Below are positions 1 to 9,144 of a DNA stretch of 64,000 bases, piece after piece. Both the position numbers and the translations under genes were made by a program. How positions within the stretch are numbered: the stretch's first letter is position 1; every line of letters begins with the position of its first letter. Origin of the DNA: Lentimicrobium sp. (GTDB lineage: Bacteria > Bacteroidota > Bacteroidia > Bacteroidales > Lentimicrobiaceae); the NCBI GenBank assembly GCA_023957275.1, contig JAMLHF010000001.1, forward strand, positions 114,568-178,567. Reading direction: 5' to 3'. The notes beneath the pieces are model-generated. The model had not been told where the DNA came from. It ran no database searches and was given only the letters and a program-made list of their open reading frames with translations.

Positions 1-1260
1 TCCCGATTCCAGAACAAGTTGTTTCCTTTTCAGAAAAAGGAAAAGCAATCCCAGAATCACGACTGCACTTATCATGGCCAGAAAATCAAGCTGAACCATA
101 ACAATAATACAAGCCAGTGAACCTATCATACTTACCCATGCCGGTGTCCTGAACGATGGTCTGAAATCAGCGCTTGTCAATGATTCAAATGCTGCACTCA
201 GATTAAGAAAGCCGTAGGTTGTGATAAAAAATATTGAGACAATCCTTGCAATAACATCCAGTTCGCCGATAAGTATCCCGGCTTCGGCAATTAAAAAGGT
301 AAGCAGCAAAGCGTTCCGGGGCTCTTTGGATGCTCCGGAACCACGTGCAAAAATGCGGGGAGTGATCCTGTCAATAGCCGTTGACTGTAAAATGCGAGGC
401 GCGGCCAGTATGCTTCCAAGCGCCGAACTGAGCGTTGCTCCCCATATCCCGGCAATCACCAACTGGGGCACAAGGGCTATTTTAAACAATGCCCGGGGGT
501 CTGTGGCAAGCATTTTCCCGTCAACAGTATATGCAAAAAAGAAAGCCAGTAAAACGTAGACTATCAGGCCAATGGAAATGGCAGAGATGGTTCCGAAAGG
601 AATTGACTTTTTGGGATCTTTCAGATCTCCCGACATGGAAACACCGGCCTCAAAACCGGTTACTGCAGGAAAAAATATTCCGAAAAGTACCATCAGGGGA
701 ATGCCTGAACCTGAACCAAAAAAGTTCGGGGCTTCAGGTGCAAAATCATGCCTGCCCAGAAAAATCGACAGCAGAGACAAGCCTATCGCTGTCATAATCA
801 GGTATTGCGCTTTGATGGCTAAAGAAGTACTGATGAATGTAATGATGGTTACTACCAGTAAAATGATGCTGCCAACAATCCGGATATGGGTAACATCCAT
901 CGGAAGTCCAAGGTAATTGAGGAAACTTTCGGAAAAACCAATAAGGTACAGACTGACACTGAATGAAAGCCCGACAAAGAGGGCAAGCCCCAGTGTCCCT
1001 CCGATAGGCAGCCCGAGGCTACGTGAGATTATGTAATAAGTCCCGCCCTCCTTAACTTTCTTGTCAGTGGCGATACTGGAAACACTCAGGCCTGTGGTGA
1101 CTGAAATAAGATGCGCAATAAAAATGATCCCGAGTGAACCAACCAATCCGGCCTCTCCGGCGATCATTGGCATACGCATATACATGATCACCCCAAGAAT
1201 GGTAAGAATCGAAGGCGTAAAAACCCCGCCAAAGGTTCCGAACTTTTTTGCTTTGGCCAT
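1..1260 (-). CDS. SLC12-like cation-chloride cotransporter / APC-superfamily permease (C-terminus outside window)
   Basis: The reading frame is open from the ATG at 1258-1260 to the window edge, giving 420 residues of a protein that continues off the left end. The N-terminus (MAKAKKFGTFGGVFTPSILT) followed by a long run of hydrophobic helices resembles the start of SLC12-type Na-K-Cl cotransporter homologues found in bacteria; about eleven membrane segments can be read. A short hydrophilic loop with KVKEGGTYYIISR follows helix two, as in APC permeases. The substrate (chloride with cations, or amino acids) cannot be decided, because the C-terminal part that separates these groups lies outside the window. 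It stands alone, with 348 untranslated bases before the next gene on the same strand. Family is fairly sure, substrate is inference. Confidence 0.75.
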   Translation of the reverse strand, partial: MAKAKKFGTFGGVFTPSILTILGVIMYMRMPMIAGEAGLVGSLGIIFIAHLISVTTGLSVSSIATDKKVKEGGTYYIISRSLGLPIGGTLGLALFVGLSFSVSLYLIGFSESFLNYLGLPMDVTHIRIVGSIILLVVTIITFISTSLAIKAQYLIMTAIGLSLLSIFLGRHDFAPEAPNFFGSGSGIPLMVLFGIFFPAVTGFEAGVSMSGDLKDPKKSIPFGTISAISIGLIVYVLLAFFFAYTVDGKMLATDPRALFKIALVPQLVIAGIWGATLSSALGSILAAPRILQSTAIDRITPRIFARGSGASKEPRNALLLTFLIAEAGILIGELDVIARIVSIFFITTYGFLNLSAAFESLTSADFRPSFRTPAWVSMIGSLACIIVMVQLDFLAMISAVVILGLLFLFLKRKQLVLESG

Positions 1261-1608
1261 AATGCACTACGCATTTAAGATTTATAAAAATAGCAATAAT
1301 TCCTGAGAAATAAATCAAGGTATAAAAAACATCCTGAAAAACCTGAGATCAATCAACTTTTAAAATAAGCATTACTCTATCTTTCAGTATCAATTATTTT
1401 TTCTACAATCAGATAGTATATCAATATTAAAAACCTTCCTGAATTGAATGGAAATGCCATAACACTGAAGCCGGCTATAAGCGGATTCGCAGCGAATAGC
1501 CAGCTTTTTCATGTTATGAATGACAAAGGGCAATTGCAGTCATCATCTCCGCAACAAGCAATCCTGCAGCCTGACATCTCCTGTTTAGCAATATTTAACA
1601 ATGAAATA
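1261..1608. other. Intergenic stretch, no gene seen
   Basis: This 348-base stretch lies between the transporter and alanine dehydrogenase. Open frames here are short and resemble nothing. It is AT-rich close to the transporter start and contains one hairpin (1470-1509). I see no RNA gene. Confidence 0.6.
1470..1509. terminator. Possible hairpin terminator downstream of alanine dehydrogenase
   Basis: GCCGGCTAT (1470-1478) pairs with ATAGCCAGC (1496-1504) with one mismatch, and five T follow on the plus strand. The T run is on the wrong side for the minus-strand alanine dehydrogenase gene unless the hairpin works in both directions, so function is uncertain. Confidence 0.3.
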
Positions 1609-2835
1609 TCAGTGAAACGCCGCAATCAGCAGTTCAATATCCTTGTGTGGCAGGTGAAAATATTCGCTGATATAACGGTTTGTTGAAATGCCGTTGTAGA
1701 GGTAAACTCCGTTCCTGACACCAGTGTCGGTGCGGAGGATATTGTTGATTCCGCCTTCGTCTCCAATCTTCAGCATAATGGGCGCCAGCAGGTTACTGAG
1801 CGCGCGTGAAGCGGTCCGGGGCACCCTTGAGGCAATATTGGGCACACAATAATGGGTAACGCCGTATTTTTCAAATACGGGGTTTTTATGATTTGTTATC
1901 ACGGAAGTTTCAAAGCAACCTCCCTGGTCGATACTTACATCGATGATTATGGCACCTGCCTTCATCTGCTGCACCATTTCTTCGGTAACACACACGGGCG
2001 AGAGTCCTCCCTGCGGCCTCACGGCACCTATGGCAACATCGGCGGTCTTCAGTGCTTCTTCTATCGGCCGGGGTTGCAGCACACTGGTATATATCCTCGT
2101 TCCAAGGTTATTCTGAAGCCTGCGCAACCTGTATACAGAGCTATCGAAAACTTTTACCAACGCCCCCATGCCCATGGCAGCGCGGGCGGCAAACTCCCCT
2201 ACCGTGCCGGCTCCCAGTATCACTACCTCGGTAGGTGAAATACCGCTTAATCCGCCGAACATCAGCCCCCGCCCGTAGTCGGGATGACTCAGGTATTCGG
2301 CAGCAATCAGAATAGAGGTATTCCCGGCAATTTCTGACATGGCCCTGATTACCGGAAAATTCCCGTCACGGTCCTTCATGTATTCATAAGCGAGCGCAGT
2401 AACTTTTTTAGCTGCCAGTTGCCTGAAATGGGCTTCGGTAAGACCGGCAAGGTTCAGCGATGACAGCATGACCTGCTTACCCCTGAGCATTTCTATTTCC
2501 TGGGTAGTCGGTGGTGCAACCTTGATGATCACATCGCACTGGAATATCAACGCACTTTCATAAACGATCTCTGCCCCGGCTTCGCTGTACTCGTTGCCGG
2601 AATAATGTGAAGCTGCGCCGGCATTGTTCTCCACAAGCACGCGGTGGCCCGATTTAACCAGCAGGCTAACGGCGTCAGGCACCAGTGAAATCCGGTTTTC
2701 AAGCCAGGCGGTTTCCCTGGGAATGCCTATGGTAAGCCGGCACGCTTTATTCGGAACCTCAAGCCTTTCTTCCTGTGGCATCAGGCCGGTAGTATGCGAG
2801 GGGAACATAATGAAATCCTGTTGTTGTTCTTCCAT
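1609..2835 (-). CDS. ald: Alanine dehydrogenase (AlaDH/PNT family)
   Basis: This 408-residue protein has the two-domain layout of alanine dehydrogenase, which reversibly converts L-alanine and NAD to pyruvate, ammonium and NADH. Visible landmarks are the N-terminal GIPRET and ENRISL segments (Arg49 is the expected substrate arginine), the lysine in IIKVAPP (Lys105), the nucleotide loop GAGTVG (208-213) and the SIDQGG motif with Asp303. The place where Bacillus-type enzymes carry the catalytic histidine (LHLA) reads LNLAG here, with Asn128, so the substrate or the mechanism may differ. The first 30 residues extend beyond the usual N-terminus. The start is an ATG. It is flanked by non-coding gaps and so is probably transcribed alone. 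Transhydrogenase alpha subunit or a saccharopine-type enzyme is less likely, given the full-length single-chain match. Confidence 0.85.
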   Translation of the reverse strand: MEEQQQDFIMFPSHTTGLMPQEERLEVPNKACRLTIGIPRETAWLENRISLVPDAVSLLVKSGHRVLVENNAGAASHYSGNEYSEAGAEIVYESALIFQCDVIIKVAPPTTQEIEMLRGKQVMLSSLNLAGLTEAHFRQLAAKKVTALAYEYMKDRDGNFPVIRAMSEIAGNTSILIAAEYLSHPDYGRGLMFGGLSGISPTEVVILGAGTVGEFAARAAMGMGALVKVFDSSVYRLRRLQNNLGTRIYTSVLQPRPIEEALKTADVAIGAVRPQGGLSPVCVTEEMVQQMKAGAIIIDVSIDQGGCFETSVITNHKNPVFEKYGVTHYCVPNIASRVPRTASRALSNLLAPIMLKIGDEGGINNILRTDTGVRNGVYLYNGISTNRYISEYFHLPHKDIELLIAAFH

Positions 2836-2951
2836 TGTTACCAGCGTCTAATTTTAATGCTAAGATACAAAAAACAAAAACAAGTAAACAAATCCACTCC
2901 ATACACTCCACAACCGGCAAATCCCCGGGCCTTCAGCAGATGCACTGATCT

Positions 2952-3398
2952 CTAACGGATAAAAACAAAAGTCCTGGCCCCGCTTCCTTCTTCCACAGTA
3001 ATCTCAACCTTAACGGCACCGGCCGGTATCAGCATCCCTGCAAGTTCGGGCCACTCAATAAAGCAGTAATCCCCGCTGAAAAAATAATCCTCATAACCTA
3101 TATCCAGCAACTCCTCAGGTTTGCGCAACCGGTAAAGATCAAAATGAAAAACAGGCTCCCCGCTACCGGTGCGATACTCATTGACAATTGAGAATGTAGG
3201 GCTGCTTACATTATCCTTTACCCCCAACTGCCTGCATATTGCCTGAATGAAGGTTGTCTTTCCGGCGCCCATCGGCCCGGAAACGGCAAAAACCCTTTCT
3301 TCAGGGAACATCAGCAGCATTTGCGCTCCGATCCTGTCAAGTTCAGACACACTGCCGCATTGTATCTGAAATGCCGGTAAATTATCTGAATGAATCAT
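2952..3398 (-). CDS. tsaE: tRNA threonylcarbamoyladenosine biosynthesis ATPase TsaE
   Basis: At 148 residues this is a typical TsaE (YjeE), the small P-loop ATPase that works with TsaB and TsaD to form t6A at position 37 of ANN-decoding tRNAs in the cytoplasm. The Walker A loop GPMGAGKT is at residues 41-48, the SSPTF segment of switch I follows near residue 65, and FHFDLYRL and CFIEWPE correspond to conserved downstream strands. The gene lies 108 bases downstream of porX on the same strand, a neighbourhood I recall from other Bacteroidota. A -7 type promoter box lies just upstream (3421-3428). Full-length, with no anomaly seen. Confidence 0.93.
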   Translation of the reverse strand: MIHSDNLPAFQIQCGSVSELDRIGAQMLLMFPEERVFAVSGPMGAGKTTFIQAICRQLGVKDNVSSPTFSIVNEYRTGSGEPVFHFDLYRLRKPEELLDIGYEDYFFSGDYCFIEWPELAGMLIPAGAVKVEITVEEGSGARTFVFIR

Positions 3399-3420
3399 CT
3401 GAATTCCGGATATAAAATTG

Positions 3421-3428
3421 CAAAAATA
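3421..3428 (-). promoter_or_regulatory. TAnnTTTG -7 box before tsaE
   Basis: On the minus strand this reads TATTTTTG, matching the Bacteroidota -7 consensus TAnnTTTG. It lies 22 bases upstream of the tsaE ATG. No convincing TTTG -33 element is seen at the right distance. Confidence 0.4.
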
Positions 3429-3506
3429 AAAAGAACCGCCTCAGGTCGGTATAATTCCGGCCGGGGATGAACATCCTTCTTTACCACAGCAAAGTTATAT
3501 TCCACC

Positions 3507-5060
3507 CTATTTGGCTTTGAGGGTCACAAAGGGTATCATCATTTCCTCCATCGAGATACCACCATGCTGGAAGGTATTCCGGTAGTAGTTGACGTAATAA
3601 TTGAAATTATTGGGGTAGGCAAAAAAGTCGGTATTTCGGCAGAAAACGTAATTGGAACTGACATTGGTCCGCGGCAGGAAAACATCTGCAGGATTTTTTA
3701 CTTCAAATACCTCTTTGCGGTTATAACTAAGGCTTCGTCCGGTTTTGTAACGAAGGTTGGTGTTGGTCGCCTTGTCGCCTACAATTTTTACAGGGGCATC
3801 CACCTTTACCGAGCCATGATCGGTTGTAATCACTACAGGAAGTTTCTTCTCGGCCAGAAAACGAATGATCTCAAAAAGCGGTGAATGTTCGAACCACGAA
3901 ACCGTGATGGAACGGTAAGCCGCTTCATCGTCAGCCAGTTCACGGATCACCTCCATCTCAGTCCGGGCATGCGAAAGCATATCAACAAAATTATAAACAA
4001 TCACGTTCAGTTTATTACCCAAAAGATTGGGCATCGTTTCCACCAGTTTCCTTCCGGCAGTAAGGTTGAGTATCTTGTGATATGAATATTTTATATCACG
4101 TCCGTAACGTTTCAACTGTTCACCAAGCAATTCTCCTTCAAACTGATTCTTGGTCCCTTCATCGTCTTCATTTACCCAGTATCGGGGATATTTTTTTTCT
4201 ATTTCAGTAGGGAGTAATCCGGCAAACAGCGCGTTACGTGCATACTGAGTAGTAGTAGGAAGTATGCTGTAATAGATTTCATCGGATTCAACCCGGTACA
4301 ACTCGCTGATAATCGGCTGAAGGATCTTCCATTGATCATAACGTAGGTTATCGATCAGGATAAAGAAAAGAGAAGATGTTTCATCCAGCAGTGGAATCAG
4401 TTTGTCTCGGATCAGTGTATGCGACATCACAGGGCGGTCAGAGTTCTTTCCATTTACCCAATCGGTATAGTTATTCTCCACAAAGCGGCTGAATACCTGA
4501 CCGGCTTCCTCTTTCTGCATCTTCAGCACATCCATGATACCGCTGTCGTTCGACTGTCCGAGTTCAAGTTCCCAATACACCAGCTTGCGGTAAATCTCCG
4601 GCCACTCTTCATGGGTCAACCGGTTGCTGATTTCCATACCGATATTCCGGAACTGCTGCTGATAACTGAAAGTCGTCTTCTCACTGATCAGCTTCTTATT
4701 TTCAAGGTTCTTTTTAAGGCTCAGCAGAATCTGTTTGGGATTCACCGGCTTGATGAGATAATCGGATATCTTGGAGCCAATGGCATCTTCCATGATTGTT
4801 TCCTCTTCACTTTTGGTGATCATGACCACCGGCAGGTCGGGAAACAGGTTTTTAACCCGGATCAGTGTTTCAATTCCGGAAAGCCCCGGCATCTGCTCAT
4901 CCAGAAAAACAATATCGAATGGCCTGGTTTTTAATATTTCAATGGCTTCCACACCGTTATTTGACGTAAACACTTCATAACCCTTATCTCTGAGGAACAT
5001 GATATGTGGTTTCAGCAGGTCGATCTCGTCGTCGGCCCAGAGTATTGATACATTTTCCAT
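3507..5060 (-). CDS. porX: PorX, T9SS response regulator with PglZ domain
   Basis: This 517-residue protein joins an N-terminal receiver domain (about 1-120) to a long PglZ/alkaline-phosphatase-superfamily domain (about 210-515), the architecture of PorX. The receiver has the acidic pair Asp10-Asp11, the phosphoacceptor Asp54 in FLDEQMPG, and the conserved lysine in YLIKP. In the C-terminal half, LIDNLRYDQW, TTTQYARNAL and ITTDHGS match the metal-binding phosphodiesterase core. PorX works with PorY and the sigma factor SigP to control type IX secretion genes, and this fits the several proteins with T9SS sorting domains in the window. The start is the ATG at 5060. A CheY-like regulator of another pathway is unlikely, because the PglZ fusion is distinctive. 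Confidence 0.95.
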   Translation of the reverse strand: MENVSILWADDEIDLLKPHIMFLRDKGYEVFTSNNGVEAIEILKTRPFDIVFLDEQMPGLSGIETLIRVKNLFPDLPVVMITKSEEETIMEDAIGSKISDYLIKPVNPKQILLSLKKNLENKKLISEKTTFSYQQQFRNIGMEISNRLTHEEWPEIYRKLVYWELELGQSNDSGIMDVLKMQKEEAGQVFSRFVENNYTDWVNGKNSDRPVMSHTLIRDKLIPLLDETSSLFFILIDNLRYDQWKILQPIISELYRVESDEIYYSILPTTTQYARNALFAGLLPTEIEKKYPRYWVNEDDEGTKNQFEGELLGEQLKRYGRDIKYSYHKILNLTAGRKLVETMPNLLGNKLNVIVYNFVDMLSHARTEMEVIRELADDEAAYRSITVSWFEHSPLFEIIRFLAEKKLPVVITTDHGSVKVDAPVKIVGDKATNTNLRYKTGRSLSYNRKEVFEVKNPADVFLPRTNVSSNYVFCRNTDFFAYPNNFNYYVNYYRNTFQHGGISMEEMMIPFVTLKAK

Positions 5061-5205
5061 ACTTAAATCAAGTGAAACGGTTTGTTAATGCCTGAAGGGG
5101 AAATAAAATCCGTAATTTTGCAACATCCGGAACAGATACAGGAATAATGCCGGAATCCGGTTTTTAGTATCCGGAACGCTACAAATTAACAATTTTTCGC
5201 AATTA

Positions 5206-5213
5206 CAAAGATA
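5206..5213 (-). promoter_or_regulatory. TAnnTTTG -7 box, candidate porX promoter
   Basis: The minus strand reads TATCTTTG here, a full match to TAnnTTTG. It would give porX an untranslated leader of roughly 140 bases. The box sits only 10 bases upstream of the divergent HD gene start. A plus-strand TAATTTTG (5113-5120) is a matching candidate for that gene, so the two transcripts would overlap. Confidence 0.35.
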
Positions 5214-5222
5214 GGCCAAAAC

Positions 5223-6473
5223 GTGAAGCAGGCTTCCCGCAACAAAAGAAAAATCGTGAATGATCCGGTGCACGGTTTCGTTACCATAAGTTCCGAGCTT
5301 TTGTTCGACCTGATTGAACATCCTGTGTTTCAGCGCCTGAGGAGGATCAGGCAACTCGGGATGACTTCCTACGTTTATCCGGGGGCTCTTCACACGCGCT
5401 TTCATCACGCCATTGGCGCCATGCACCTGACGCAGGAAGCCATTGACACCCTCAGGCTCAAGGGATTTGAAATCACCGGGGAGGAAGCAGAGGCCACCCT
5501 GGCAGCCATACTGCTTCACGACATCGGTCACGGACCCTATTCACATGCGCTGGAACACAGTATTGTTTCGGGCATGGGCCATGAAGAGCTGTCACTATTG
5601 CTGATGCAACGGCTTAACCGGGAGTTTTCGGGCCGGCTTGACATGGCTATTGAAGTATTTACCAATAATTACCCCAAAAACTTTCTGCACCAGCTGGTGT
5701 CCAGTCAGCTCGACATGGACCGCCTTGATTATCTGAAACGCGACAGTTTCTACACGGGTGTTTCGGAAGGGGTAATCAGCACTGACCGCATCATCAAGAT
5801 GCTTACCGTACATAACGACGAGTTGATGGTTGAGGATAAAGGCATCTATTCCATTGAAAAATTCATCGTTGCCCGCCGCCTGATGTACTGGCAGGTCTAT
5901 TATCATAAAACTGTCGTTTCGGCCGAGAATATGCTGATTAATCTTCTGAAACGTGCCAAATACCTTGCCGAATCGGGCGAAAAACTATTTTCCACCCCTG
6001 CGCTGGAATTGTTTCTTCAACACCGGTTTAACCGTGAAGACTTTGCTATTGATGAAAACCTTGTGGAAAAATTCGCCCTGCTCGATGATTATGACATCTT
6101 TGCCGCCATCAAAGTATGGGCGCAACACCCCGACTTTCTGTTATCCATGCTCAGCCGTTCATTGGTTAACCGTCAGCTTTTCCGCGCCGAATTCAGCGAT
6201 CATCCCACGGATGAAAACCGCATAAAAACTTTAAAAAACGCCATTCTGGAAACATGGCCGCAGGCAGGACCAGGAGCCGAAGATTACCTGCTCACAACCG
6301 GAACCATCACCAACAATGCCTACATACCTGAACATGATAAAATCTACCTGCTATACCGCAATGGCAGGGTTTGCGATATTGCCGACGCCTCAGATCAGTT
6401 AAATATATCTGTACTAACCAGTGCCGTGTCAAAGCATTTTATAGTCTACCCGAAAACCATCCCGGAATTTTGA
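5223..6473 (+). CDS. HD-domain phosphohydrolase (dNTPase-like)
   Basis: This 416-residue protein belongs to the HD superfamily of metal-dependent phosphohydrolases related to dGTP triphosphohydrolases. The signature residues are visible: HTRFHH (57-62), the HD doublet His99-Asp100 in LLHDIGHGPYSH, and the later aspartates in SSQLDMDRLDYLKRDS (about 161-175). The N-terminal segment NDPVHGFVTI is typical of this subfamily, which occurs directly upstream of lpxD in many Bacteroidota. The start codon is GTG at 5223, chosen because the family N-terminus begins right there and no in-frame ATG precedes it. Substrate is unknown; nucleotide hydrolysis is inferred from the family. Confidence 0.85.
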   Translation: MKQASRNKRKIVNDPVHGFVTISSELLFDLIEHPVFQRLRRIRQLGMTSYVYPGALHTRFHHAIGAMHLTQEAIDTLRLKGFEITGEEAEATLAAILLHDIGHGPYSHALEHSIVSGMGHEELSLLLMQRLNREFSGRLDMAIEVFTNNYPKNFLHQLVSSQLDMDRLDYLKRDSFYTGVSEGVISTDRIIKMLTVHNDELMVEDKGIYSIEKFIVARRLMYWQVYYHKTVVSAENMLINLLKRAKYLAESGEKLFSTPALELFLQHRFNREDFAIDENLVEKFALLDDYDIFAAIKVWAQHPDFLLSMLSRSLVNRQLFRAEFSDHPTDENRIKTLKNAILETWPQAGPGAEDYLLTTGTITNNAYIPEHDKIYLLYRNGRVCDIADASDQLNISVLTSAVSKHFIVYPKTIPEF

Positions 6474-6620
6474 TGTTTATTCTGTCCGGTTTATCATGAT
6501 ATTTTAATAACTTGCATGGCTTTTCAAGAAGGAACAAATTTTTTAATATCTACCTGTTAATCAATTTTTTAACTCAAATTGCAAGCTCAATTCCGAGCGC
6601 TTTTTTTTAAATCCGGTTAA

Positions 6621-7649
6621 ATGAAGTTTACAGTCCAAGAAATTGCCGACCTGATCAAGGGGACTATTGAAGGTGACCCGAAAACAGAAATCCATAAACT
6701 TTCAAAAATCGAGCAGGGTGAACCCGGGTCAATTTCCTTCCTGGGAAATCCCAAATATACCCATTATATTTACCAGACCGGGGCTTCTGCTGTTATAGTC
6801 AATCACGATTTTGTCCCTGAACAGACTATAAACTGTACCCTTATCCGGGTTGAAAATGCTTACAATGCTTTTGCCATGATGCTGGAAGCATACAATAACC
6901 TGAACCGCGAAAAATCAGGTATCTCAGGATTTGCAGCCATTGCAGAGAGCGCGTCGGCGGGAAACAACTGTTTTATCGGCGATTTCGTAAGTATAGGCGA
7001 ACATGTGAAAATCGGCAGCAATGTTAAAATATACGCTAACACCAGCATTGGCGACAATGTTATAATCGGCGACAATACCATCCTGTATGCCGGAGTGAAG
7101 ATATACAATGACTGCCATATCGGAAATAACTGTACCCTGCATTCAGGGGTAGTAATCGGTGCCGACGGTTTTGGCTTTGCGCCGCAAAGCGATAATCAGT
7201 ATTCAAAGGTAGCGCAGATCGGCAACGTGATCCTTGAGGACAATGTAGAGATAGGCGCCAATACCACCATCGACCGGGCTACGCTGGGCTCCACCATCAT
7301 CCGGAAAGGGGTTAAGCTGGACAATCTGATTCAGATCGCCCACAATGTGGAAATAGGTGAAAACACAGTTATCGCAGCGCAAACCGGAGTTGCCGGTTCC
7401 ACCCGTATCGGCAGAAACTGCATGATTGCCGGCCAGGTGGGCATCATCGGCCACCTGGAGATCGGAAATGATGTTAAAATCGCGGCACAATCCGGGATTT
7501 CCACCAACCTGCCCGACGGAGCCATAGTGATGGGCAGCCCGGCTTTCGATATTTCGAGCTACCGGAAAGCATACGTTTATTTCAGGAGCCTTCCGAAACT
7601 TGTCGACCGGATTTCAGCCCTGGAGAAAAGATTCAAGGGCGAAAAATAG
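6621..7649 (+). CDS. lpxD: UDP-3-O-(3-hydroxyacyl)glucosamine N-acyltransferase LpxD
   Basis: At 342 residues this matches LpxD, the third step of lipid A synthesis, which N-acylates UDP-3-O-acylglucosamine from acyl-ACP in the cytoplasm. An N-terminal uridine-binding domain (about 1-105) is followed by a left-handed beta-helix of hexapeptide repeats (about 108-310; many I-G-x-N-x-x-I units). The catalytic histidine is His241 in [11 protein letters not shown]. The C-terminal helix that binds acyl-ACP is present. It is first in a block with lpxC-fabZ and lpxA. A second LpxD-like gene lies at 11419-12369; this one keeps the canonical features and is the better candidate for the housekeeping enzyme. 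Confidence 0.95.
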   Translation: MKFTVQEIADLIKGTIEGDPKTEIHKLSKIEQGEPGSISFLGNPKYTHYIYQTGASAVIVNHDFVPEQTINCTLIRVENAYNAFAMMLEAYNNLNREKSGISGFAAIAESASAGNNCFIGDFVSIGEHVKIGSNVKIYANTSIGDNVIIGDNTILYAGVKIYNDCHIGNNCTLHSGVVIGADGFGFAPQSDNQYSKVAQIGNVILEDNVEIGANTTIDRATLGSTIIRKGVKLDNLIQIAHNVEIGENTVIAAQTGVAGSTRIGRNCMIAGQVGIIGHLEIGNDVKIAAQSGISTNLPDGAIVMGSPAFDISSYRKAYVYFRSLPKLVDRISALEKRFKGEK

Positions 7650-7726
7650 CTTTACCAGCTGAGCTTTAACTTTATTATATTGTTTTTCAGCGCATTATTA
7701 ATACGCTGATCAAATAAAAAATGTAG

Positions 7727-7734
7727 TAACTTTG
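7727..7734 (+). promoter_or_regulatory. TAnnTTTG -7 box immediately before lpxC-fabZ
   Basis: TAACTTTG ends 8 bases before the lpxC ATG, so a transcript from this promoter would have only a few untranslated bases. The upstream stretch is AT-rich but lacks a clear TTTG -33 box. Confidence 0.4.
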
Positions 7735-7742
7735 CCAGCCCT

Positions 7743-9143
7743 ATGTCAGAAAAACAGAAAACCCTAAAAGAGGCTGTAACCATCTCCGGAGCCGGCCTGC
7801 ATACAGGCAAAGAGGTCAACCTGACCTTCAGACCTGCCCCCGAAAATCACGGATTCAAATTTCGGCGTACCGACCTGCCCGGGCAACCGGTAATCGATGC
7901 CGATGCCGACCTGGTAACGGATACCTCGCGAGGTACTACAATTGAGCATAACGGAGTCAGGGTCAGTACGATCGAACATGCCCTGGCCGCACTCACCGGC
8001 ATGGACCTTGACAATATTCTGATTGATCTTGACTGCCCCGAAACCCCGATTCTTGACGGAAGTTCAAGGTATTATGTAGAAGCCATCAAAAAAACCGGAA
8101 TTGTCGAGCAGAACGCTGAAAGACATTATTTCAAAATCAATGAGGTACTCAGGTATTCAGATCCTGAGAAAAAAACGGAGTTGCTGATCCTTCCCAACGA
8201 CACCTACAAAGTATCGGTAATGATCGATTACGACACCAAGGTGCTGGGCACACAAAACGCCCACCTCAGCCACCTGAATGATTTCGCCGAAGAAATCAGC
8301 CCCTGCCGCACATTTGTCTTTTTGCATGAACTTGAATTCCTGATCCGGAACAACCTGATCAAAGGAGGCGACCTCAGCAATGCGATCGTGTTTGTGAATC
8401 GCCTCATCAGTCAGGAAGAGCTTGACCGCCTTGCAAAGTTCTTCAACAAACCACGGGTAGAGGTGTTGAAGGAAGGCATACTCAACAACCTGGAACTATA
8501 TTTCAATAATGAACCAGCCCGGCACAAGCTGCTGGATGTTATCGGAGACCTTTCCCTGGTAGGAACCCGCATCAGGGGGCATGTGATTGCAAGCAGGCCC
8601 GGCCATCTGGCCAATACTCATTTTGCGCGCATCATCAAACAGCACATCAAGCACGAAACCTCTCAGCCCCAGCAGCCAAAATTTGACCTTAATAAACCGC
8701 CGTTATGCGACATCAACGACATCAAACGGCTGCTGCCCCACAGGCCTCCTTTTCTGCTTGTCGATAAAATCCTTGAGATGAGCGACCATGATGTTACCGG
8801 TTTAAAAAATGTGACCATGAACGAAGGCTTCTTCATCGGGCACTTCCCGGACGAACCCGTTATGCCGGGCGTGCTGATAATCGAAGCCATGGCTCAGACA
8901 GGTGGGATCTTTGTGCTTAGTTCAGTTCCGGACCCTGAAAACTACATTACTTATTTTATGAAAATAGACAATGTACGTTTCAGGCAGAAAGTGGTTCCGG
9001 GCGACACCCTGATTTTCCACCTCGAACTGATGTCACCTTTCCGCAGAGGAATCAGCCATATGCGCGGAGTTGCCTATGTCGGAAATAAAATTGTTGCCGA
9101 GGCCGAACTGATGGCCCAAATCACTAAAAAAACCGTATCCTGA
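7743..9143 (+). CDS. lpxC-fabZ: Bifunctional LpxC deacetylase / FabZ dehydratase
   Basis: The 466-residue chain fuses two enzymes. Residues 1-305 are LpxC, the zinc deacetylase that commits UDP-3-O-acyl-GlcNAc to lipid A; the zinc ligands are His79 (STIEHALAAL), His261 and Asp265 (HKLLDVIGDL). Residues 320-466 are FabZ, (3R)-hydroxyacyl-ACP dehydratase, with the LLPHRPPFLLVD segment, catalytic His367 in GHFPDEPVMPG and Glu381 in IIEAMAQ, 14 residues apart as in stand-alone FabZ. This fusion is characteristic of Bacteroidota and links the competing uses of hydroxyacyl-ACP, lipid A and phospholipid. One base separates its stop from the lpxA start, so the two are probably translationally coupled. 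Confidence 0.97.
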   Translation: MSEKQKTLKEAVTISGAGLHTGKEVNLTFRPAPENHGFKFRRTDLPGQPVIDADADLVTDTSRGTTIEHNGVRVSTIEHALAALTGMDLDNILIDLDCPETPILDGSSRYYVEAIKKTGIVEQNAERHYFKINEVLRYSDPEKKTELLILPNDTYKVSVMIDYDTKVLGTQNAHLSHLNDFAEEISPCRTFVFLHELEFLIRNNLIKGGDLSNAIVFVNRLISQEELDRLAKFFNKPRVEVLKEGILNNLELYFNNEPARHKLLDVIGDLSLVGTRIRGHVIASRPGHLANTHFARIIKQHIKHETSQPQQPKFDLNKPPLCDINDIKRLLPHRPPFLLVDKILEMSDHDVTGLKNVTMNEGFFIGHFPDEPVMPGVLIIEAMAQTGGIFVLSSVPDPENYITYFMKIDNVRFRQKVVPGDTLIFHLELMSPFRRGISHMRGVAYVGNKIVAEAELMAQITKKTVS

Positions 9144-9144
9144 A

